Source of the DNA: Leptodontidium sp. MPI-SDFR-AT-0119
Lineage: Eukaryota; Ascomycota; Leotiomycetes; Helotiales; Leptodontidiaceae
Length of the DNA: 64,000 bases
NCBI GenBank assembly: GCA_020726505.1
Contig: JAHLEZ010000001.1
Span: 2,852,001-2,916,000, forward strand
Reading direction: 5' to 3'
The notes under the pieces were generated by a model. The model saw only the letters and a list, made by a program, of their open reading frames with translations. It did not search any database and was not told the DNA's origin. Positions 12,869 through 24,287 of the stretch are shown piece by piece (position 1 is the stretch's first letter; each line of letters begins with the position of its first letter). The position numbers and the translations under genes are program-made.

Positions 12869-13963
12869 ATGGAGAAAATACCGAATACATCCTCAATCCG
12901 TGTCGACCGACGAGAAAGCCGCTAAATCGCCAACGCCGCTGCTCAAAAGATAATCAGCCCCTTCTCTTCTCTAATATTGAAGCCAGGCGGACCACAACCT
13001 CCCAGATCGCCTCAATTGACACCACCCAAGAACCCCCAAAGTACTTCCTCCGTCGAAGAATCTCAGATCGCTGATACCTGGCAATACACTTTCAAGACTC
13101 CATCGAAGTCAGATGTCCAATCGAAGAAGACGCACAGGATATACTATTTCGCAGGAGGAGGATTCCGTGGCGTCCCAGAGAAAGAGCATTGGAAATTGTG
13201 CGCAGATCTCTGTGTCTTGTTGCCAGAGTACGAGATCAGTCTCATCAGCTATCCATTAGCGCTGAATTCTCCTGCTTCGAAAGCACTCCCGCATCTTGAG
13301 CGCTTTTATGATACTCTTGCAGAGCGACCAAGACAGGAGAATTTTCGAATCACGCTGTTTGGAGATTCTTGCGGTGGGAATATTGCGATTGTTCTTGGTC
13401 TGTATGCCGCTTCGGAATACCTGAAGGTGAAGGATACATCCAATGGGTTTTGTCCCGTCGAAACAGTGATGGCTATGTGTCCAGCGATGGATACGCGAAA
13501 CGAGAATCCCGACATCGATGTAGTTGAAGTCCACGATCCTATTCTCAGTCGGAAAACGATCGAGGAAGCAGCGGACGGATGGAGGGCTGAGCTGCCAGCC
13601 TCAGATCCACGCGTGTTTCCCATTCTTGCGGATTTGATGAGTTTTAAAAAAGTGGGTATCAAAGTTGATGGAATTACGGCTGGTTATGATACTTTGACTC
13701 TTGATGCTATTAAGTTTCGTGAGAAGTTGAGGGAATGTGGTGTTGATGGTGACTGGCTGCAGTGGGAAAAACAGATGCATCGCTTTCCGTTGCTCTCTGC
13801 TTTTCATATACGAGGGAACTACATGAAAGGAGTGAATTGTAGATGTTCTACTCCACTTGCAGAATTCTTCAAAAAAAATCCATTTCTTGAGGGCTCATCT
13901 TCATGTACCCAGATAGATAGGTGGGAAGCCACTTCGATGACCTTAGGTCTTCTGAAGAAGTAA
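12869..13963 (+). pseudogene. Decayed alpha/beta hydrolase
   Basis: From an ATG at 12869 the frame reads 18 residues, hits a TAA at 12923-12925, then continues in the same frame as IANAAAQKIISPFSSLILKP and on to a long open frame. The stop replaces what would be CAA (Gln) by one C-to-T change. The body keeps alpha/beta-hydrolase marks: a YYFAGGGFRG oxyanion-type loop, the nucleophile elbow GDSCGGN (Ser nucleophile) and a late MHRFPL block that should carry the catalytic His. After FHIRG the frame degenerates. Near 13,840 the sequence fits a small deletion, because another frame resumes a plausible C-terminus. No in-frame ATG lies between the TAA and the nucleophile. Two lesions favour a pseudogene over a sequence error. 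An unseen 5' exon bypassing the TAA remains possible. Confidence 0.65.
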
Positions 13964-14690
13964 CAAGAAAGAAGTCAACTGGGCATGTTGGCCGAGTAGT
14001 CCAGCCTGCCCACAACTTGAAAAACTCCAGACCTCGCTCGGCGAATTGTGGATTCCTGGGGCTCTCAACGATAAGTATCTGGGAGGAAAGCCCCAGGATA
14101 GTTTCCTCGGATCCGTATCGCGAACGCACTTTATCTGAAGAGTGGATGAGCCGCTCCCATTCGATAAATATTGGGTAACAGCATTGTGGAACAGGGAAAG
14201 GATAGGCCTCAAGTTGCGATTTATCAAGTTGGGGTTTCGTAGTGTGAGCAATGTCGTCAATAAAGATGCCCTCAAGGATAAGCTTTGACACATCGCTAAT
14301 GCGTTGGGGCAAAGCGCGATACTCTCCTGACGCGTTGAACTTCCTTGTGTGAGGTGTGAAAGGTGCGAGAAAGAGTATTGGTCTATTAGCTTCATGTTTG
14401 TATTTCAAGTCCGGAGCCCAAGTTGGAAGAGCTTCATCGTACCGGAATACGCACGCCCACAAGAACGCCTCGAGGCGGTCACCGCATTCACCCCTCAGCC
14501 CGTCGTATGAGACGACGGCGTGAGTGAGGTTAAGGATATCTTAACTCCCATGCACCGATATCAATGAATGCACGAGCCCAGAGTAGACTTCGACTTCCGA
14601 CTTGGCGTAGTTGACTTCGATATCGGCAGGCTTGACATCCCCTTATGATATTACGGCTGCCCTTATCGCGCCTTTGGCTGGGAAATTGGA
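13869..14690 (-). pseudogene. HET-domain protein relic (C-terminal part)
   Basis: On the minus strand a single frame reads VNYAKSEVEVYSGLVHSL, a stop (TAA at 14543-14541), DILNLTHAVV, then LEAFLWACVFRYDEALPTWAPDL and about 190 further residues. The pattern [VD]Y.KS..EVY, then DIL, then LP.W.PD is the region after the core of many fungal heterokaryon-incompatibility (HET) proteins. The HET domain itself (SYCWG, WIDALCI) is absent and more stops lie upstream, so only a decayed C-terminal part remains. Its 3' end overlaps that of the decayed hydrolase on the other strand. HET proteins trigger cell death when unlike strains fuse. Confidence 0.6.
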
Positions 14691-15883
14691 TGATTTTGAC
14701 AAAGGAGGCGCACAACTTCCCGACTTGTGGCTTGCCAAAGAAGGGAGGGGCAGCCAGGCGCATGGTTCTAGTGATGCTAGCCAGGGTTTTGGGGGAACTG
14801 GTGATAGGTGCTTACCTGGGTTAGATGCGCGCTAACGCTAGATAGAGTGCAAGACTTGAGACTGTGTGGAACCTTTTCACCCCTGAACACTCAGCCGCAC
14901 TAAAAGTACTAAGCAATCTGATGACTTCTGATGCTCAGGTATACTTCTTGCTCTCCTCTCTCTCTCCCCGTTTTTCCAATTTTCTAGGTAATTTTTCCTT
15001 TCCCTCTCTCCATCTCTCCTAAGTACTTTTTCCTTCTTTCTCTCTCCTACTTTTCTTCTCCCTTTGTTTTTTTTTTTAATTTTTTTAATTTTTTTTTTAT
15101 CGTTCTCTCCCTCCTCATTTTTTGCTCCTTTTCTTTCCGTACCCTTACCTTTGGGTTTTCCTTTTATATTGTATTAATAACTAGTACATTGCATCATTAT
15201 GATATCTTGATGATCGTGATATGATCCCAAGTAAAATTCAAACCTCGTATGAACAATTATCCCTTCGTCCGCTGAGACATCCCTATTCCGAGCCCACAAC
15301 TGCGCCCGCAGCAAGTTCCACTGCCAAGCACAACTTCAACTTTGACCACCTTTGCAACTGCCAATGGATTCCCGCCTCTTGATTCCCGAAGGAATCCCCG
15401 AAGAGTTGTTTCATAGGCTCAATTCGCGCTCGGCGTTTAGCGAGAGAGGACTATTGATATCTGTAACGAATGCAGTATAAATGGCTTTAGCCACCAGGCC
15501 AACTGGCGAAAAGGCACCAAATCGATATTGAGTCAGCGGACCACAGTACTCAATTCCTAGAGGTAGCTGTCCGCCAAACATGTGCCACGAAGCGGGCCGA
15601 GTCAACTGGGATCAATCAGAGCAGCTGCAGTGGTGGCTTATTAACGCCCCTGGAACTTGCCATTCTCTGTTTGGCCTTTAGCGGCTGAGACAACGCGCCA
15701 TATGTTTTGATATGACTTACGCTCATCTCCTCAAAGAACCAGACTGGCAGCTTTATCAATCATTGTTCGTGCTTATTTTCCGAGTTGGTTTGTAGTCGTT
15801 TTGAATCTACGTTCTTTATTCTTTTAACGCTCTTTCCCACTGTCACAGGGCCAAGCCGACATTCCTTTAAAATCGATCATCAA
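14691..15883. other. Gene-free interval with T- and CT-rich tracts
   Basis: A strongly pyrimidine-rich stretch with T runs occupies ~14,945-15,170. The rest has no supportable gene. The final ~150 bases are the leader of the membrane-protein gene. Confidence 0.4.
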
Positions 15884-17037
15884 ATGGCACCAGCCATGGA
15901 GTCGAAATCCACTGCCTCACCAATGGCAACAGCTGCAGATGCTCACAATAACGAAGAGCCACCTCCATATCTAGAGCCTGGCGCATCTCAAGCAACACCA
16001 GGCTACGCATCTAAGGCTAAAGCATGGATAGTGAGAACTCGATTTTCTCATGTGTGGTTTCTGTTCTGGAACCTCGCTGCTATCATACTGGCCATATGCG
16101 TTCTAAACGGCTGCGGTTCACCGTCCACGGCTAGCCACAGTCTGATCAACTCTGAAGGAAGAACCCTAGGAATGATGTTGGGAGGGGAAAACTGCGACTT
16201 CTGCGACTTGACAAAAGCCCCTGACAGGTATATGCTAGGTTTATCAGGTAAGGCCCCAAACGCAAGGGTTCTTTTAAGCACATTGTAGATACTAACAAGA
16301 CCCGTCTTCCAGGCGCTTGCAAAATAACAAACAGCACCAGATCCTGCTCGAAAGCCTTCCCCTTCTCTTTCAACCTTGCTTCAGTCGTGCTGAAGGACAT
16401 CGGCAACGGCACCACTGAAGAGCTCTTCAACCGCGAGTACCAAGAGTTCACTTATGGCAGTGATATTCCCTACGACACAGTAGGCCGGATCGCGATCGCG
16501 CTAGGCTCGCTGCTGATCGTGTCCGTGCTAGTCGGGTGTGTGTGCATGGGCATCGCAGTGACACGCACGTCCGGGTTCAGCGAGACACTCCTTTTGCCGC
16601 TTATCCTCGACGCGGCTCTCCACATCACTTGCCTCGGGCTGTACCTCAGTATTCTCGTGTATGAGGTGATCAGGAATTACTCCGGAGTAACAATGTCGGA
16701 TACGCCCTTGACGGCGTTCGTCGGCGTCGGTGCGTGGTTGCTAGTTGCGATGTTCGGGTGTCGCGTGATATCACACCCGCTCCTCACCCTTGGGTTCTTT
16801 TGCTTGTGCGGCTTGGCTCTATTGCCCTTATTCATTGTCATCTGGATGTTGATGTGTTGCTGCTCCTCAGATGATAATACTACAAAGTACTCATCGACGA
16901 GCGACGAGTTAGTGAGGAACAGGCCACAAAGTCAGTTTATGGTTGCCGAAGCGACGGAAGTTGAGATTGAACACAGGAAGGACGGCACAATGTATACTCG
17001 GATGAGGAGCTCATATGCTATGATTACCAACCTGTAG
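15884..17037 (+). CDS. Multi-pass membrane protein, possibly SUR7/PalI-like
   Basis: Two exons, 15884-16247 and 16313-17037, joined by a GTAAGG..CCAG intron in phase 1, encode 362 residues. The first ~50 residues are cytoplasmic-looking and Pro-rich (EEPPPYLEP, a PPxY motif). One membrane segment follows (HVWFLFWNLAAIILAICVL), then a Cys-rich outer loop (CDFCDL, ACKITNSTRSC). Then come three to four more hydrophobic segments (~205-230, 238-265, 280-300, 305-330), and a hydrophilic tail of ~60 residues after a CCC motif. One segment, then a Cys-containing loop, then a membrane bundle is the claudin-like plan of fungal SUR7/PalI proteins of the cell cortex. I do not see a diagnostic motif, so the family is tentative. 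PPxY may recruit a WW-domain ubiquitin ligase. Confidence 0.7.
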
Positions 17038-17270
17038 GAGGACGTGAATAGATGGTGTATGGTGACGGACGGCTAGCTGATGTACGATTTTAATGTGGAA
17101 TTCTTCTGTCTGATTACCTGGCATAGAAATTTATACTTGACTATTCTTATAAAGGAAATGAACGGAATGACAATGATAAAACTAGAATTTTGAGGAGGTT
17201 CATGATTCCAGTCAATCGGACTAATGGTATTGTTAATACAAGCAAGAGTATTTCATAGTCGTATGCAGAC

Positions 17271-18635
17271 TTGGAGTACAGTGCGACTGATCTACCTTTG
17301 AAGAAGCGAGTCGGATTCAAAACTAAGGTATACAAAGAAGGTGGACAAGAGGCCATCGATGGGTTATTGAGAGAGTTCAAGAACTGGAATGATAGATTGG
17401 AAGGTGTGGTGGAGAGCAGGTTGAGAAGCACCCTCATTTCGAACATGCAGGTTCATGTCTTAGCGTCGGCATCTACGACGCAGCAACTGCATACTATCGA
17501 GGTAGCTTCGAGGTCGTTGCATCCTGGACCGAGTAGTCAAGCTTCTTTCAGACAGAGTCTGATCGAGATCGAAACTCAGAGTTCAAATTCTACTCATGAC
17601 CCTCGAGTACCGATCCAAGAAGTAGACCCGTGACGAGCGCCCCGGGGGAAGAACGACAATTTGAGGATATTCGGATCCCTCAAGAAGACCGGGCTACGAG
17701 AGCGTAGGTTCTTGTAAACATTCACAGCGAACTAAAACTAATTGTGCACAGCAAAAGTACTACAGGAGTGGAAGATTGGCCAACCAGACTGGACTGATTT
17801 CCAACTCACCGAAGCGATGAGCAGAGCCAGCAAGCTTACCTCCATGTTACGGCTCGAGCACAAGCCCACCAATCGCAGATGTCTCGACTTAGTGGGATAC
17901 ACAACCGTGGATACCCCACTAGGAGGGAGCAATTCCACAAGACTAGATTTCTGTTTTCTGTACAGACTCCCAGACTTCGCGAACGACATCGGAGAGCCCT
18001 TGTCACTTCGAGCCGCATTGGATCCAAAGATCCTCATATCCGAGAGAGATAAACCAACTCTCGCAGAGAAATTCAGCAGGGCAGTCATTTTAGCGAAGTC
18101 ACTCCTAGCATTCCACAGCAGCAACTGGTTGCACAAGGCAATGTGTAGCAGCAGTGTCCTCTTTTTCAAAGGAAAGAATGGTAGCCGACTCCTCTACTCT
18201 GAGCCTTTCTTGTCGGGATTCGAGTTCGCGCGACCAGACACCGCCAGAGATCAAACACTCGATGCTTTTGGTGGCGATGATTTCGATATCTTCTATCATC
18301 CAGATCTGGTCCAAACTATCGAAACTGGTAACTTAGGGAACCCAAGGTATCAACGCCAGTACGGCATCTATGGTCTAGGCATGATGTTGTTGGAAATTGG
18401 CTGCTGGACTCCGATGATAACGTACGCAAAGAAGAAGCCAAAGAATTTGAGCAACCATGAGCAGTTCATCAAGTCTTGTAATCAAAGCTTACCCCCGAGA
18501 ATGGGGACGCAGTATCGAGATGTGACTCTGAGATGTCTACAGTGGCGGCCGGATGCGGAGAAGGATGAGGTTGGAGGGTCAGAGACGGATATTGCGAGAG
18601 AGGATAGACAGGGTCAGCTTAAAGAGTTCATGTAA
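17271..18635 (+). pseudogene. Truncated relic of a HeLo-associated kinase-like protein
   Basis: Two frames belong together. 17271-17630 reads a coiled region (KKRVGFKTKVYKEGG, LLREFKNWNDRLEGVV). 17742-18635 reads a kinase-like C-lobe: LAEKFSRAVILAKSLLAFHS, NWLHKAMCSSSVLFF (degenerate catalytic loop in place of HRD..N), PFLSGFEFARPD and YGIYGLGMMLLEIGCW. This order is known from fungal proteins with an N-terminal HeLo/prion-inhibition domain followed by a pseudokinase-like part. The N-terminal domain and any ATG are missing; the first frame opens at TTG. The junction needs a frameshift: TGA at 17631 ends the first frame, while the next frame continues with EERQFEDIRIPQEDRATRA before a plausible GTAGGT donor. 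So this is a truncated, shifted relic. Confidence 0.65.
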
Positions 18636-21600
18636 AACGTTGTGAATGTTCTAGAGGGTTGCCACTGTCGAATTTAGCAATCCATGAATGCGGAGGCATT
18701 GAGAGCCCCCAAAAGCGGTTGTTTCGGTGGTTTATTACAGGACTAAACAGTCACTAAGATGCTGCGATTCAAGAATTAACATTCATAGCTTCTAGAGAAT
18801 GCCAGATATATGAAGACTGTACCATTTTCATCCTTTAAATGCCTACATCCTTGACTTGTTGCTTCTTGGTCAGGGGTTACTGTGTAGACCATGGTGGAAG
18901 ATGGAGGAGGTCCCGGGTACCATGGCCTTTTCGAGCGGAGATACTCAAGCCGTCATAAGAGAGTCTACAGCGTGCGATTAGCGAGATAAGGTATTTCAAG
19001 GTAGTGCCATTGGGAAATGGAAACAAAAAAAAAGCAACGGGGGCTCTTCAGTTATTTAAAGCAGGTCTTAAATCATGCCGACGACATTTGTGGAATACAA
19101 GTTCTTAAGGAGACGTTGAATTAATAGAGCAAGAGTATGGAGAATCGACGAGTTGAAGCGGGAATTTCAGAGTTATGCTCCGACTCTGAACCATCTCTTC
19201 ATACTACAAACAGAGATTTAAAGGGTTAAATAAGGTTATTTGATAAGATTATATCAATGAATTCTTTTACTCCGAGGGGGAATTTCCTTAGCCTCCAGAC
19301 CTTTTCGATGACCGCGTTAATTCTAACCCTTTTAGTTCAAGTTCTTTATTAAGTTTAAAGGCCTCATAATCTAACAATGGCTTCGTTCTTACGAAAGACC
19401 TTCTAAGAAAAGACTATATTAAGAGGCAATTAGCTTAAAACATTAACAAAGAGTCATAGGAAAACGTGATTACCGTAGAGTATCCAACAAAGACACCTTT
19501 AAAAGAATCAATGAATTGCAGCGCTTAGATGACCACTTGATTCAAAACAAATACATAAACAGTTCACGATGAAAAGCAACTATTGAAACAATTCAAACAC
19601 TACAGGTATATAATGCAGATTTTAAACTATGATTTCTTCTTCAATTCGCATCAACACAGAAGATCTCACCTAAGAAACCATACATACCCCATACCCAATA
19701 CCCAATACCTCTATCTCTCAGCATGTAGTCAAAGTCCTATTATTATCTGCCGCCGCACAAAGGTCGCCTACCAGCATTGCGACACCCACGAGGTCCATCC
19801 TACGGAATGTCCTCAAGGCTGCGACACGTAGGCGCTGAGTCTACGGATGACAAGTGCACAGAGCACGGCGGACATGACAAGAACTTCGAGGGATAGATTC
19901 TTGCCGCGACCATAGCGGATTAGAGGGGATGGGATGGGAGGTTTGTTTGTGATTTAATTTGAAAAGTGTTGGAAGGAAACTAGGTAGCATGGTTCAAGTG
20001 CTTTTGTGGCGAGAATTAAGAAAAACTCCCCACAGATATATCCCCTTTCCCTGCCTTTCTACCATAAATAGGTATTTTCATAGTGCTGCGCTGAAGCGCG
20101 GTGCTAAGGTTACCTAGTAGGTACCCAAATTACCTACAGGGCAGACACGGTAAGAGGATAAGTCCCTTGCTTAATTAGGCTGACCTGTTGTGATTGGCAG
20201 GGCAGTTACTTTTTAGGTGTGGTGAGGGGGCAGTACCAAAAAAGGAAATTCCTTCCAACGAAGGGGAAAAAAAAAGGAAATATGATATCCCTAGAGTGCT
20301 GTGTGAGATCTCGTGATAAATATCAGTAAAAATTTTGCCGCTTTCCTCTTTATCTCTCTTCTCGGACAGAATCTATGACCATAGTTATTGTGAATGTATT
20401 GTGATCGGCGGATGGGTAGCCTTGGAAAACAACTACTCAGAGCTTCAAGCGAGTCTAGCTTTCCATTTCCAACCTTGGCAATTTCTCTTCGTCGTACCCT
20501 TTGATCCAAAAGAGTCCTGTATCTGCCACGGTAATAAGGAGCGCCATAGAGAAATCCTTTATAGAAATTTTCGCTATGTTTACATCGTCAGCTAAATCAG
20601 CCGTAATACCTACCCCGCAGTAAACAAAGAAACGAACGTGGAGGAAGAAAGAAAAACTGCTCTTTTGAGCCTTGTTCGGTTACATGCAGAAATTAATGTG
20701 CAGAAGAATAGTCGACGACCGAAATACAAAGGTATGAAAGTGATGTGCTTGAAAGAAAGAGAACTTGCATGCAGTTCCACGACAGCGGGAAGAACGTCAT
20801 GACTTTCAGAACTTTGAGTTGAAAACATGTCAGCGAAAGATCTAGAATGAGCTTCGCAGCTGAAAGATGTCAAAAGTGTGTTTTATCGATGAGACACCAC
20901 CCACTCTGAAGTAGGAAATTCTGGAAGTAAACAATGCAGCGGACTTTTCACGATAGCGCAGAAGAGGGAGACCTCGCAAGATCCTGCGGAGACGACGGCA
21001 ATTGACGGGATAAGGACCAAAGAAGAGCGAACAGAGAGCATCGAGGATGAGAAGGCTATCATGTCCAGCCCAACAGGCAAGCAGTCTATCGATCGAGCAC
21101 CGTCCTCAGAAACAGGCTGAAGCGAGAAATCAACCATCAAGTCCAAAATGACCCCAGGCTAAGAGCGTCCGATAGCACACCGCAATACCACATTCTGTCT
21201 CCATCAATGCCAAAATTGTCATTGTTGCCTGTGGTGTCTAAACGAAGGGAAGGGGTTCAGGTCAAGAGAGTATGATGACTGATAGCGCAGTAGAGGAAGA
21301 CTTACACTCTTCCGTAGTCGCGTAAACTTAAAGACTTCGAGAATAGACCAGACGTGAGGCAAGGATTGAATGACAGAATTGACTGACTGGCTGGAAACTC
21401 TAGTACTTCGGCCAAGTTTCATACTCGGTTTGTTGATTCTAGTTTTTACTATCTGTTGTCCAGGAGTTATGAGTTTCTGGTTGCATATTTAACGTGTTGC
21501 CTTAAGATTTCTAATCGGGATTCGGTCGTTCTTTTCTGTCAAAGAAATGTCGATTTGCAGCATTTGTCGAGAAAGATCGGTCAGGTGTTCTTAGTCGGTT

Positions 21601-23825
21601 ATTCTCCGGATCCCAGCTGGGGAAAGGGGCAGAAGCTGCGTGGAATTGACTCGATTGAGCCCCACCCCATAGATTGACACAGAAAATAAAAGTAATCTCT
21701 TCAGACGGCTCCATTATCCGTTCCAGCGTTGCTTGATGCATGATTCAAGCTCGACGACAGACATGAGTCGGGAGAGTTTCTAAAAGTCTAAAAGTGGAAA
21801 TTGTGAAGATGAAGTGGATATTCCCGAAGAATCCGGATTCCAGATCGGTGGGATCAGACGAAACTTTATTCACTCGTACTGCGTCGACGTCCATTCAAGG
21901 CTACCCATGATGAGAGGTATGGTAGGCACGTGACGATGACCCCCTCTCCTTCCCCCGTTCTTGCTGATGTGCCTATGTGCCCATGACGATGTCCCAAAAG
22001 TAGCTGAATCCCGAACCCCATCTATTTCCTTCTCCCCAGTGCCAAAGACCCGAAGAGATTTCGGCCGATGAAAGACTCCAGAAAACCCCACAAATGTACC
22101 TCCACTTGTATACAGCACGTGAGCAGCCAAATTATCATCTCATATCGCTTAGCAAGATTTTTCCCCTGGACCTCTTCGTCCATTCAAGCTTCATCCTTTC
22201 CTTTTCTCAACCCCTCACCCCTCACCCCACCATCCAATCCACCTTGACATCACCCCTCCTCAAGGAAGCATCCCGGCAGAATGTATTCCCAGTACCTGTT
22301 CGGTTCGGTTCGCGTCCACTACAATGGGCACTACTGGAGAAGTACTGGAGAAGACTGGAAAAGTCAAGAACTAGAACTAGTAGCTCCCAGCTCCCCACTC
22401 CCCACTCCCCGCGCACGTCGCGGGCCTTTTGCGGGACTTATTTCGTACGGACGTTACGGACGTACATTTTTTTTGTCTTCACTTTTCTGGATCTTTGATT
22501 CTTGGAAGGGAAGGGGGGGTTTTGGCACTCGGGTGCCGAGCGGTACGATGAGATGGGTTCATATTTTATATGGAGTGAGGCTGTCAAATGACATCTAGTG
22601 GAGTCGATGGCATACCTACGAAGAATGAACATGGTGGTTTTTTGCTTGCAGAGGTACGGGTGCAGGGATGTGTGCTTGTGGGCTCGAAGTCGAGATGAAC
22701 CGAGGCATGGAAGAGGGGATTGATGGAGTGGGATGTTCTTTTGAGATTTTTTATTTTATGTTGAAGTGAAGGGACGAGACTTTTGGGTGTTCTGTGCGAT
22801 CAGCCAGCCACAGATGCGAAGGCACGGAATAAAGGGAATAAGGAGAAATGTTCGGAAGTTTAGTTTCGGATGTCTTTCGGATTCCTTTCCCTGTTATTGT
22901 TGTTTTCAGTTCGGCCCCAACACTTCCTGGGACTTTATCCTCAACCAGATTCTCTTCAAGGCGCTCTGCAAGACTTCCGGTGGAAGCTTCGCTTGACTGT
23001 CCTCCGATGATAGAAGCTACCCCATAACGTTGTGTTTATGGCCTAGTGCACTAGTGCTGCGTATTCGGCAAACCTCCCTTCCCTTCCATCTCGTCTCGAG
23101 TCATGTCGTCCGAAGTACAGGAGTCAAGATCCGATTGCTAAGCTTCCAGCAGCTGGCTTCCAGGTTATTCTGCAGGTGGGCTATTTGACTTTTCTCCAGA
23201 CTCTGCGGTCAGTGCTCCTTTTATTCCATGGTTTGACAATGGGTCTTCCCCACTACAAGGCTATCTAACAAACCAGCTAATGTCCTTTTCCTGGGAGTGA
23301 GTAGAAAGCCCCATTTGCAATCTCGAAGCTATGGAGTAGAAGGAAGTAGTCAGTAAAAAGACGGTACCTGGCACCGTTGAGATGACGATCCCTTAGCTAA
23401 CACCAACAAGTCCAATATGGAGCAGAGAGGGGGTTTTCCAGCGGCGACTGGCGGCACCTAAGGAAGAACTTCGGGAGCTTGTCATTGAACGCTCTCCAAT
23501 GCATTAAGCAGTCGAGGATTTCGTGGCAATTGAAGCATCTTCCCGGCAAGCCACGAGCGGGATGGGCGGGCGGAGAAAAGTCTATTGCCGCTTGGTGCTT
23601 GGTACAGTAGTACTTTACCACCTGCAGGGAGTGAGCGGAAACGGACCAGGCGGGGAAATAAAGTAAACCTGGGAGTATTTCGAGTTCGGCCCTTTTTTGC
23701 CCCTCACGTGCATGCCCCAACCCCCGAGCCTCCCCTCGTCCCCCCAATGGACGTCCTTCCCCAGCTCCCCAGTCCCCATTTCCAGATCTGTGGCGTCGCC
23801 TATCGCCCCGCAGATTGGGCAGGCT

Positions 23826-23836
23826 GTGGGGCGGGG
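23826..23836 (+). promoter_or_regulatory. Two adjoining CreA-type sites upstream of the GH3 gene
   Basis: GTGGGG (23826-23831) and GCGGGG (23831-23836) both match the CreA/Cre1 consensus SYGGRG and overlap by one base, ~450 bp before the GH3 start. Closely paired sites are the configuration known to give carbon-catabolite repression. The match is short and the region GC-rich, so this is a prediction. Confidence 0.4.
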
Positions 23837-24205
23837 ACGGGGAAACTCCGGGTAGGATGCTTGATGTTCGGCAATTCTGGCTCAACGGGTTGGCTTCGCA
23901 ACGGGCCTGCTTGGGTCTGCTCCAGGAATGACGGCGAGGCTCAGGCAATCGTCGGCCCAGGTGTCGTGTCAATGGGTTGATCTGCTCGTAATGTCCGTCA
24001 AAGATGGGATACCAAGACTGCCCGTCTCGAACCCGGACCGATTCAAGCATCAAGGGTGGATTGAGGATTGAGGATTGGGGCCGAGGAGGAGTTCTCGGCC
24101 ATTCCATTATGAGGTAGGTAGGTACTGTGAGGTAGGCGGGTATGGATGTCATTATTGATGCTAAGATTTCACTCAATGGGGAGATTTGGTCAATGGGCTG
24201 GAGAG

Positions 24206-24212
24206 TATATAA
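24206..24212 (+). promoter_or_regulatory. TATA box of the GH3 beta-glucosidase gene
   Basis: TATATAA lies 76 bp before the start codon, a usual distance for a regulated fungal gene encoding a secreted enzyme. Confidence 0.55.
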
Positions 24213-24287
24213 GGAGAGCGATCAGCCGCCGTTCTGAGATTCTGGACCATCAGCCGCAAACTGAACATCAATCCGACCTCCCTCAAG

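Larger units (their letters stand above)
18636..24287. other. Long gene-poor region ending in the beta-glucosidase promoter
   Basis: About 5.6 kb without a supportable gene. At 19.0-19.6 kb the sequence is TA-rich with stops in all frames, as in old mutated repeats. A possible small two-exon minus gene starting at 21422 (donor GTAAGT near 21305) could not be confirmed. From ~23.5 kb the sequence turns GC-rich and becomes the upstream region of the GH3 gene; the 259-codon minus ORF there (24176-23397) is Pro/Arg/Gly-rich and looks like a by-product of that GC content. Confidence 0.4.

Noticed and set aside
12869..13963. The alpha/beta hydrolase as the ErdH partner of the ErdS-type enzyme
   Set aside because: It lies 41 kb away, is decayed, and its subfamily cannot be set from the motifs; no evidence links the two.
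20883..21422. Possible two-exon minus gene starting at 21422
   Set aside because: One good donor is present, but no acceptor gives a convincing protein and nothing is recognisable.
23397..24176. 259-codon open frame on the minus strand upstream of the GH3 gene
   Set aside because: Pro/Arg/Gly/Ser-rich with no domain; lies in the GC-rich GH3 promoter, where long chance frames are expected.
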